The position numbers were made by a program, and so were the translations under genes. A stretch of 15,981 bases of DNA, taken from Bacteroidales bacterium. GTDB lineage: Bacteria; Bacteroidota; Bacteroidia; Bacteroidales; UBA932. The notes under the pieces were generated by a model, which had not been told where the DNA came from, did not search any database, and worked only from the letters and a program-made list of their open reading frames with translations. Numbering within the stretch: the first letter of the stretch is position 1; the number at the start of each line of letters is the position of its first letter. Shown in pieces: positions 9,103-15,662 of this stretch. The DNA lies in assembly GCA_017538685.1 (NCBI GenBank), contig JAFYIK010000111.1:1-15981 (forward strand). The letters run 5' to 3'.

Positions 9103-10025
9103 TGATGAAAAAGACAATTATACTTCTGGGCCTCGCAGCCCTCTTCGCGACAGCCTGCCACGACTACCGCGACGACTATATGGTTTCGGATTCGGTGTAT
9201 CTGCGCAGCGCGGACGCCACTCTGATAATGGAGTATTCGGTCTACGATGCCGTGAATCGCGTCGGTGTGATCAAGGCCGGCAAGGGCTTTGAAGGCTGCA
9301 CGGTGACACTCGCAGTGGACAACTCCCTGGTGGGAGACTACAACTACGAAAACAGCACCGATTTCGTGCCGCTTCCCAAGTCGCTCTACAACGCATCCGC
9401 GATTGACGGCAAGACTCTGACCTTCGCGGCAAAGGACTCCCGCGTTTTGGTGGACATAGTCTGGGATCCGGCTGAAATGGTGGCTGAAATGAGCAGCACG
9501 CCGGACAAATATGTGATTCCGATCTGCATCAAGAGCGCTTCTATCGACATTCAGGAAGCGAAGAAGATGCTGCTCGTAAGGCCCGTTATGGCCACACTCG
9601 CCCCGCGTGCCACTTCGAATCCCGTCACCTGCAAGGAGAACAACACCGCCACGGTCAAGCTCGGTCTGGTGCTCAGCACTCCGATAGACACCAAGGACGT
9701 CACCGTGAAGCTCGCCTTCGCTCCGAGGGCCTTCTCCGCCGACGGAAAGGACTATGCGGCGGCTCCGAACGGATCGGTGAAACTGCGCAAGGAAAGTGTC
9801 GTGATCCCCGCCGGTGTGTCGGAAATCGATTTCCAGGTGGACCTGGATATGAACGGAGTCACCTCCGATTTTGTGGGCGGCGACATCACCATCACCGGAG
9901 TTGAGGTCCGCAAGACTTCCAACCCGGACAAGGCCCGCGCCGACGAATCGGACGAGGAGGTTATCAACTTCCTTCCGGTCACCGTGAATTCGATGGCGGT
10001 ACTCGTGAAAAAGACCAAGCAATGA
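9102..10025 (+). CDS. Lipoprotein with tandem DUF1735-like beta-sandwich domains, candidate surface glycan-binding protein
   Basis: A 307-residue lipoprotein (lipobox ATAC, Cys19; HDYRDDY follows, rich in acid and so likely surface-exposed). The first domain, about residues 25-150, begins SDSVYLRSADATL and has the DUF1735 pattern of a bulge-rich beta-sandwich (CTVTLAVDNSLVGDYN... FVPLPKSLYN... LTFAAKDSRVLVDIVW). A second region, about 165-270, repeats the same order of strands (DVTVKLAFAPRAFSADGKDY... KLRKESVVIPAGVSEIDFQVDLD), suggesting an internal duplication. DUF1735 domains are often found in SusD-adjacent lipoproteins, so a glycan-binding role is inferred from position. There are no catalytic motifs. 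It starts at ATG 9102 overlapping the susD stop; ATG 9105 is a near-equal alternative. Its stop overlaps the next ATG (ATGA). Confidence 0.8.
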   Translation: MMKKTIILLGLAALFATACHDYRDDYMVSDSVYLRSADATLIMEYSVYDAVNRVGVIKAGKGFEGCTVTLAVDNSLVGDYNYENSTDFVPLPKSLYNASAIDGKTLTFAAKDSRVLVDIVWDPAEMVAEMSSTPDKYVIPICIKSASIDIQEAKKMLLVRPVMATLAPRATSNPVTCKENNTATVKLGLVLSTPIDTKDVTVKLAFAPRAFSADGKDYAAAPNGSVKLRKESVVIPAGVSEIDFQVDLDMNGVTSDFVGGDITITGVEVRKTSNPDKARADESDEEVINFLPVTVNSMAVLVKKTKQ

Positions 10026-11305
10026 GACTGAAGCTGCCTGCAATACTCCTGGCCGCTTTGGCCCTGGCTTCGTGCAATTCCGCCACTGTGAAGCAGTTGC
10101 GGGAGGAGAACGAAGCCCTGAAGGCCGAGAACCATAAGCTCGAGCTCGAGAGGAACGCCTATGCCGCCCAGGTGGACGAGATCTACCGTCTGCCGCGGGC
10201 TCCGAAGGTAGTCCAGCAGCCGCCCGTCCTTTTCACGGACCTGCTGCTGTGCTACGGGGGGAGCCCGAACCGCGGCGAAATGGGCGTCTGGGACGCCGAC
10301 CGTTTCGCCGCGTCGGTCACCTGGACCGACCCTGAGGGCCGTGAGCGCTGGCTGTTCGACGCCTTCCTCGCGATCGAACCGCGCCTGTGGGGCCGCGCCG
10401 GCGAGCCCGTAGACGTGGCCCTGGCCTGCGAGGATATGGGAGGAATGAAGATGAGCGGGCACAAGGAGCATTGGCAGGAGCTGATTGATTTCTGGATGAA
10501 GCCCGGTTCGGGCTTTGCGGCGCTGGACGAGGCGATAGGGCGCGCGGCGCAGCGCATAGGTGAACCGCCGTACAAGCGGAAGGTGGTGATGAACCTGCCG
10601 GACGCGATACTGCACGAATATTTCGAGCTGCTGGATTCGCGGACGAAGTACTGGGGGTCGATAGGCGGCAGGGAGCTGGATTTCGCTGACCCGGCCGACC
10701 GTTTTGCGGCTTGCCGCTGGTATATCGACACTATGAACGCGGCCTTCGAGGCGGCGGGCTTCAAGCACATCGAGCTTATCGGCTACTACGTGCATTCGGA
10801 GGAGATCCCGACCCTCACGCGCGGATGGCGCTGGCCGTGGAAGAAGCTCAACGAATACCTCCCGTCCGTGGCTTCGTACCTCCACTCGCAGGGGCAGTAC
10901 CTGACCTGGATTCCCTACCGCGAGGCGGCTTCGTACGACCGCACGGAGGAGCTTGGGATCGACTACACCTGGATGCAGCCCAACTACTACTGGGAAGGCG
11001 ACCGCTACCCGTTCGAGGCTTCTATGAAGATGATTACGGACAACGGCATCAGTATGGAGTTCGAGTTCGACGACCGCCTGACTATGGGCTCACGCCCCGG
11101 GCAGGAGCAGCGCCGCCGCTTCTACCTCTATATGGACCACGCGAAGAGCTCGGGCCTTTACGGCAGCCGTTCGTTTGCATATTACCAGGATAAGGACACC
11201 ATACGCCACCTTCGCGACGCGCAGGATCCGGAGGCCAGGAAGGTCTACGACGACCTGTGCTCCTTCGTGGCGCTGAATCCTCTCAGAAAGAAAATAGTCA
11301 AATGA
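10022..11305 (+). CDS. DUF4855-like lipoprotein with N-terminal coiled coil, paralog 1; candidate glycosidase
   Basis: A 427-residue lipoprotein (lipobox LASC, Cys18). Residues about 23-50 form a charged heptad stretch (VKQLREENEALKAENHKLE), a likely coiled-coil stalk. The remaining residues, from about 70, resemble the DUF4855 family. Predicted strands follow a barrel order: LLLCYGG, WLFDAFLAIE, KVVMNLP, IELIGYYVHSEE, YLTWIPYRE, DYTWMQPNYYW, ISMEFEFDDR and GLYGSRSFAYY. The SEE motif (Glu260/261) after the fourth strand and Glu346/348 in the seventh are conserved in the paralog next door. No biochemical role is known to me for this domain; its place in a PUL and the acidic pairs suggest a carbohydrate-active enzyme or binding protein. 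Unlike its neighbours it has no acidic residue near the lipidated cysteine, so it may face the periplasm. Both ends overlap the neighbouring genes by 4 nt. Confidence 0.72.
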   Translation: MRLKLPAILLAALALASCNSATVKQLREENEALKAENHKLELERNAYAAQVDEIYRLPRAPKVVQQPPVLFTDLLLCYGGSPNRGEMGVWDADRFAASVTWTDPEGRERWLFDAFLAIEPRLWGRAGEPVDVALACEDMGGMKMSGHKEHWQELIDFWMKPGSGFAALDEAIGRAAQRIGEPPYKRKVVMNLPDAILHEYFELLDSRTKYWGSIGGRELDFADPADRFAACRWYIDTMNAAFEAAGFKHIELIGYYVHSEEIPTLTRGWRWPWKKLNEYLPSVASYLHSQGQYLTWIPYREAASYDRTEELGIDYTWMQPNYYWEGDRYPFEASMKMITDNGISMEFEFDDRLTMGSRPGQEQRRRFYLYMDHAKSSGLYGSRSFAYYQDKDTIRHLRDAQDPEARKVYDDLCSFVALNPLRKKIVK

Positions 11306-12882
11306 CCGTTAACCGAATGATAACAGCTTTTTTGATTGCCGCGGCGATGTGCGTTTCCTGCGGCGGGGAGCAACCGTCGGAGCCTTCTGGCGGCGGCGGA
11401 AAGCCCGTGGCGAATATCATCATAGGCGACGTGGGAAACAATTATGCGGATGTGTCGGTGAAGCTGATCCGCGCCACCACGGCGTGGCTGCTGCCCCTCC
11501 CGGAGGATGAAACTGCCCCGGCCGCATCCGCAGTGAAGGAGTCCGGCGTGGCTTTTCCGGCCGGAAACGGTAGGCTGACGGACCTCAAGCCGTCCACGGC
11601 GTATGTGCTCTACTATTGCCCGGAAGGGGAGGACGGCACTCTCGGGAGCGTGTCCTCGGCCGCCTTCCGCACGCTGAACGTGGAGCCGTATGCGTGGGAG
11701 AAAGCGCGCACGGACATCCCGTTTTTCGCGGATCTCGCGCTGATCTATGGCGGCAGCACCCGCACCCCCAGGGACTGGGACGTGGACCGCATACGCACGC
11801 ACGTGACCTGGACCGACCCGAATACGAAGGAAGAGCAATGGCTGTTCGATGCCTTCCTCGCGCTGGAGATGCGCAATATGTCCTACGAGGAACCGCGCGC
11901 GCTGACCATAGGCATAAAGGACTGGACGGACAATTCCATCCCGATGAAGGCCGGCCGGAAGCAGGAGGCTATGGAATTCCTGGACTACTGGTTTGCGGAG
12001 GGCAACGGTTTCCGGGCGCTGGATCAGGCAGTCGGCGAGGCGATCGACCGCATAGGCCCTCCTCCCGTATCACGAAAGGTGATAGTGATGATGCCGGACA
12101 TCCCGGCCCACGAGCGCTATAATATGATGGAAACGTCCACCACCTACTGGGGCGACGTAGGAGGCAGGTCGCAGGATTTCGCCAACCCTTCGGACAGGGT
12201 GGAGGCCTACTGCTGGTTCGTGGACGAAGTGCGCGCGCGTTTCGCTGAAGCTGGCTTCCAGAACATAGAACTCGGCGGCTTCTACATTATGAGCGAGGAA
12301 CTTGCGTCTATGCGCTCGGGCGTGGGCGGCCACGGCGGCGACACCATCGACGGGCAGCTGCGCGACGGTTGGGAGGTCAAGGCCAAGGCGTGGGACGACA
12401 TTTTCCCGGCCGTGTCCAACTACATCCACCGCTACAAAGAGGCGGTCGTGTGGATCCCGTACCGCGCCGCGGCGGGCTTCCGTTACTGGAAGGACTTCGG
12501 CATCGACTATGCCTATATGCAGCCCAACCGCTTCTGGGACACCAATAACGTGAACCCTATGTCTTCGTTCTTCTATCAGATTTCCACTTATCAGCTCAAT
12601 ATGGAGCTTGAGTTCGACGACCGTCTGATGAGGCATCCGGTGGACGCTTCCGATTCGTCCTACAAGGAAGGCGAGGACTACAACACCTACCGCGCCCGCT
12701 GGCGCGAGTACATCGACGGTATGCAGAACGCCGAGGTCTACGGCCACAAGCAGCTTGCCGTGTATATGGGAGGCAATTCCTTCAACAACCTCCGCCAGAG
12801 CTCGGACTACGAAGAGAGGGCTCTGTTCAACGAATTCTGCCGCCTGATAGCGGGAGATCCCCTGAAAGAAACCAACAGATAA
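11302..12882 (+). CDS. DUF4855-like lipoprotein with N-terminal Ig/FnIII-like domain, paralog 2; candidate glycosidase
   Basis: A 526-residue lipoprotein (Cys20 in MCVSC). An Ig/fibronectin-III-like domain at about 38-130 (IIIGDVGNNYADVSVKL... LTDLKPSTAYVLYY) precedes a second DUF4855-like domain from about 145. It shares with the upstream gene the blocks YGGS, VTWTDP, WLFDAFLALE, YWGDVGGR, DFANPSDR, SEE (Glu332/333), WIPYRAAA, YMQPN and MELEFDDRL (Glu435/437). It carries an extra loop of some 17 residues or more after SEE (around SGVGGHGGDTIDG). I chose ATG 11302, in the ATGA overlap with the previous stop; an upstream in-frame start at 11257 would put 15 residues ahead of the signal peptide and is unlikely. 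An acid at +4 after the lipidated cysteine suggests surface display. Tandem duplication followed by divergence is the simplest origin. The enzyme role is inferred. Confidence 0.72.
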   Translation: MTVNRMITAFLIAAAMCVSCGGEQPSEPSGGGGKPVANIIIGDVGNNYADVSVKLIRATTAWLLPLPEDETAPAASAVKESGVAFPAGNGRLTDLKPSTAYVLYYCPEGEDGTLGSVSSAAFRTLNVEPYAWEKARTDIPFFADLALIYGGSTRTPRDWDVDRIRTHVTWTDPNTKEEQWLFDAFLALEMRNMSYEEPRALTIGIKDWTDNSIPMKAGRKQEAMEFLDYWFAEGNGFRALDQAVGEAIDRIGPPPVSRKVIVMMPDIPAHERYNMMETSTTYWGDVGGRSQDFANPSDRVEAYCWFVDEVRARFAEAGFQNIELGGFYIMSEELASMRSGVGGHGGDTIDGQLRDGWEVKAKAWDDIFPAVSNYIHRYKEAVVWIPYRAAAGFRYWKDFGIDYAYMQPNRFWDTNNVNPMSSFFYQISTYQLNMELEFDDRLMRHPVDASDSSYKEGEDYNTYRARWREYIDGMQNAEVYGHKQLAVYMGGNSFNNLRQSSDYEERALFNEFCRLIAGDPLKETNR

Positions 12883-12894
12883 CACTATAACAGT

Positions 12895-15546
12895 ATGAAA
12901 AGATTAATTGCTTTTATGATGGCAGCCGCGGCGATCCTCGCCATTGGCTCCTGCAAGCAGATCCCCGAGGAGCCTTCTACTCCTGAGGACAGCACTCCTA
13001 TCTTTGAGATCGACGATCTCGAGGCTCTTTCCGCCGAGGCGGGCACATTCTCCGTAGGTGTGACCACCAACGTGGACTTTACGGTGGAAATCCCCGATGA
13101 GGCCACCTGGCTGAGTTATGTGGAAACCAAGTCGGCTGAGGCTCCCGATGTGCTGGCGGCCGCTCCTTTGAAGAAAGAAGTCGTGTTCTCCAGGACGCTC
13201 AACGAGGCGGACGAGATGAGGCAGGCCCGCGTCAAGTTCCTTGATGCGCAGGGCGAGCAGCTCAAGGCCCTCACCATCATCCAGAAAGCCGGCGGCGGAA
13301 TCGAGTTCGAGGTCGCCAAGCCGGACGATGTCCCCGTCAGCGGCGCCACCATCACCCTGGCAGTCACATCCAACGTGCCTTACGAGGCGAAACCCGAGGT
13401 GGATTGGATTACCGTGAAGAGCGTAAGCGCCACGGCCACAGAGATCGAGGTCGCTTCGAATGCGACGGTCGAGCCGCGCGACGGCAAGATCAACTTCGTC
13501 CGCGAGGGCACCGATAAACTCATAGGCGAGGTGACCCTGCACCAGATGGAGCCGAACGTTGTCCTTATTGCTCCCGATCAATCAATCGGTTTTGATGATA
13601 TTGCCTGGGCGAATCTCACATATGCCGCCCTTGAGTCCGGCCCTGTCGAAATCGTTCTTGCTAAGGGTACCCACAAAGGTGATTTCGTTGTCCCTTCAAC
13701 AGGAGTTCCTCTCACCATTACAGGTAACGGAGTCGCAACTTTGGACGGAACGATCGAAATCGACGGAGCCTCTGTGACCGTGAAGGATCTGACCATCGCT
13801 CCTTCCGGGGAAGGCAGCCTCCCTATTTTTGAAACTGGCTACAATTACCAGCACGGTATCTTTGTCCACAAAGCCGGCCACGGAGTCCGCATTGAGAACG
13901 TCAATATCGATATGAGCAACCTCGCATCCGATGCGACCGGTATCTTCCTCCTCTCCGAGGGCGATAAGGCCAATGTCGCCGATGTGGTGAAGAACAGCAC
14001 TGTCGACGGCGGCAGCGCCGGACACCGTCTGCTGCAGGCCTATGGCGCGAAGGCGCACATCACAGGCAACACCTTCAAGAACCCGTATTCGAGCTACGCT
14101 ATGCGCATCGGCGATAAGGGTGGCGACATCCTCCTTGCCAGCAATATCTACGAAGGTAATGCGGACTGCGCGGTGCATTTCAACAACCTTTCCGAGTCCG
14201 TCATCACTCTCGGAAACGGCTCCAAGGACAACAACAAGTTCAACGGCACCTTCGGGATGCAGTACAAGGCCAACTCCGATGTGGCTGCAGCAGCTTCGGC
14301 CAACACCTTCGCTCCGCCGGTATCTTATGCCGACGGCCTCGTGTCGCCTATCGTAGATCCCAATGCACCTGCTACCCTGACCCGCGTGTGGGGCTACTAC
14401 AACGGCTCGAAGGGCGAGTGGGACGATGCCATCATCTCTCCGAGGAGCAACGAGAACTGGAACCGCAACGGTATCATCTCCGGCGACTATGTGTATGTGC
14501 CTATCTGCGGCTCCACGGACGACAAATACGGTGTGGCGGTGTTCGAACTGCTCACAGGCGAGTATGTCCGCACCATCACCACCGGCTTCACCAAGGAAGG
14601 CACCTTCTGGACCTGCGGCATCGTGAAGATGCAGGGCGAAGAAGCCGACGTCATCTATGTCTGCAATATGGCTATGACCAACGACAGCAAGACTGAAGAC
14701 CTGGTGGTCTACCGTATGATCGAACCCGACTCCGAGGGAGTGCCCACGGCGGCCCAGGAGGCTATGCGTTACACCGTTCCGAAGGGAGAACGTTATGGAG
14801 ACAAGATTACGGGCCTTGGCACCGATGCCGACGGCCTTCTGATGCTGGTGTCGTTCTACGACAATAAGGACGCCCACACCTATCGTCAGCAGGTCGAGTT
14901 CCGTATCACCGACGGCGTGGTCAATTCCACCCCGGATAACCTTTCCGCCGCGCTTGTCGGCCAGGGCGGATCCGTGACCGGCGGCATCTATGTGCTGGCG
15001 ACCACCGGCGGCGGCGCTTCCGTGACCGGACCCAGCATCACCCGTCAGGCTATCTATGGCTCCAACTTCGATATGAGGTTCGCAGTGGGCTGGTATTGGG
15101 GCGATCATTCCGACCAGTGGTACAACTGCCTTATCGACGACACCTCCAACTGGAATGATGATCCGGGTTCCATCCTGACCAATGTCGGATGCTACGACGA
15201 CTGCTGCCTCGATCCGCACCTGTTCTGGGCGGGCGGAATGCGCTATCTGACCTACACCGTGGTGAAACAGGAGGCGGAGTCGCGCTCCAGCGGCTATGTC
15301 CGCGTGGTCCGCGTTCCCGACGCCTCCGGCACCTCAGCGTACTTCGTGCTCAATTTCCTGTGGGCTGTCCGCGAGGATGCCTCCGCATTCCAGCGCTATC
15401 CTATCGGTGATCCTGACGACTTCAACGCCGTCGGTCACGAAGGCACCAACAAGACCGGCTACTGCGACATCGCCTACAAGGGCGACGACGTCTACGTCCT
15501 CGCCGGCGTCACCAGCACCGGAATGTCGTTGTTCAAGGTTGAATAG
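12895..15546 (+). CDS. Large surface lipoprotein: two BACON domains, parallel beta-helix and C-terminal region of unknown fold
   Basis: An 883-residue lipoprotein (lipobox IGSC, Cys20, then KQIPEEPSTPED, acid-rich and Pro-rich, a probable surface tether). Two BACON-type domains follow, at about 48-130 (FSVGVTTNVDF... WLSYV... LTIIQKAG) and about 147-217 (ITLAVTSNVPYEAKPEVDWITV... VTLHQME). BACON domains commonly act as spacers or glycan binders in PUL proteins. Residues about 221-485 look like a right-handed parallel beta-helix (LTITGNGVATLDG, VTVKDLTI, VRIENVNIDMSN, AHITGNTFKNP, ILLASNIYEGN). The C-terminal part (about 490-883, starting LTRVWGYYNGS) has repeated beta-hairpins that could be a propeller, but I cannot assign a family. 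No lyase catalytic set is evident, so glycan binding at the surface is the working inference. The start is 12 nt after the previous stop. It is last in the operon. Base composition dips around 13560-13870. Confidence 0.8.
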   Translation: MKRLIAFMMAAAAILAIGSCKQIPEEPSTPEDSTPIFEIDDLEALSAEAGTFSVGVTTNVDFTVEIPDEATWLSYVETKSAEAPDVLAAAPLKKEVVFSRTLNEADEMRQARVKFLDAQGEQLKALTIIQKAGGGIEFEVAKPDDVPVSGATITLAVTSNVPYEAKPEVDWITVKSVSATATEIEVASNATVEPRDGKINFVREGTDKLIGEVTLHQMEPNVVLIAPDQSIGFDDIAWANLTYAALESGPVEIVLAKGTHKGDFVVPSTGVPLTITGNGVATLDGTIEIDGASVTVKDLTIAPSGEGSLPIFETGYNYQHGIFVHKAGHGVRIENVNIDMSNLASDATGIFLLSEGDKANVADVVKNSTVDGGSAGHRLLQAYGAKAHITGNTFKNPYSSYAMRIGDKGGDILLASNIYEGNADCAVHFNNLSESVITLGNGSKDNNKFNGTFGMQYKANSDVAAAASANTFAPPVSYADGLVSPIVDPNAPATLTRVWGYYNGSKGEWDDAIISPRSNENWNRNGIISGDYVYVPICGSTDDKYGVAVFELLTGEYVRTITTGFTKEGTFWTCGIVKMQGEEADVIYVCNMAMTNDSKTEDLVVYRMIEPDSEGVPTAAQEAMRYTVPKGERYGDKITGLGTDADGLLMLVSFYDNKDAHTYRQQVEFRITDGVVNSTPDNLSAALVGQGGSVTGGIYVLATTGGGASVTGPSITRQAIYGSNFDMRFAVGWYWGDHSDQWYNCLIDDTSNWNDDPGSILTNVGCYDDCCLDPHLFWAGGMRYLTYTVVKQEAESRSSGYVRVVRVPDASGTSAYFVLNFLWAVREDASAFQRYPIGDPDDFNAVGHEGTNKTGYCDIAYKGDDVYVLAGVTSTGMSLFKVE

Positions 15547-15654
15547 CGTGGGGGCTAACTGTTTGATACACAGCGATTTGTTAAAATTAGGTCTCCCGTT
15601 TTCGGGAGACCTAATTTCGTTAATTGCCGCTAGATCAGGCACTTAGCCCCCACG
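15547..15654. repeat. 108-nt nested inverted repeat between convergent genes
   Basis: A perfect 12-bp outer inverted repeat (CGTGGGGGCTAA at 15547-15558, its reverse complement at 15643-15654) encloses a perfect 15-bp inner hairpin at 15584-15617. The two spacers between outer and inner arms are both exactly 25 nt, and 11 of the 25 paired positions are complementary. This equal spacing suggests that the whole 108 nt descends from one long hairpin, for example a small non-autonomous element (MITE/REP-like), or folds as one RNA. I see no clear target-site duplication beside it. The origin is inferred; the symmetry is read directly. Confidence 0.6.
15584..15617. terminator. Bidirectional intrinsic-type terminator hairpin
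   Basis: A 15-bp perfect stem (AAATTAGGTCTCCCG / CGGGAGACCTAATTT) closes a TTTT loop. The stem base is A/T-only on both sides, giving a short U-run on the 3' arm in either direction (UAAUUU). It lies between the convergent PUL operon and deoD and would serve both. The trailing U-tract is short, so efficiency is uncertain. Confidence 0.75.
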
Positions 15655-15662
15655 ACAGATAA

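Larger units (their letters stand above)
1805..15546 (+). other. Polysaccharide utilisation locus: seven-gene operon
   Basis: Seven plus-strand genes run from the GH97 enzyme to the BACON/beta-helix lipoprotein. Junctions are gaps of 4, 13 and 12 nt, a 1-nt overlap and two ATGA overlaps, with no internal terminator seen, so one transcript ending at the hairpin near 15600 is likely. Six of seven products have lipoprotein signals and the seventh is a TonB-dependent outer-membrane channel, as expected for a Sus-type system. No hybrid two-component sensor, ECF sigma/anti-sigma pair or SusR-like regulator is present, and GH97 is the only recognisable CAZyme. The glycan target is therefore unassigned; the enzyme suggests an alpha-glucosidic linkage at some position. 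Confidence 0.8.

Noticed and set aside
7135..9117. Minus-strand open frame of 660 codons across susD
   Set aside because: It is a complete shadow of susD in the opposite frame, with His/Gly/Val-rich low-information sequence and no signal peptide or motif.
11257..11301. Upstream start for paralog 2 inside paralog 1
   Set aside because: It adds 15 polar residues before the signal peptide; ATG 11302 in the ATGA overlap matches the other operon junctions.
13696..15219. Minus-strand open frame of 507 codons in the beta-helix gene
   Set aside because: It is antisense to the large lipoprotein gene; its Gly/Val/Ile/His-rich composition reflects the opposite strand.
15547..15654. Insertion sequence or attachment site
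   Set aside because: There is no transposase, no clear target duplication and no tRNA next to it; only the inverted symmetry is supported.
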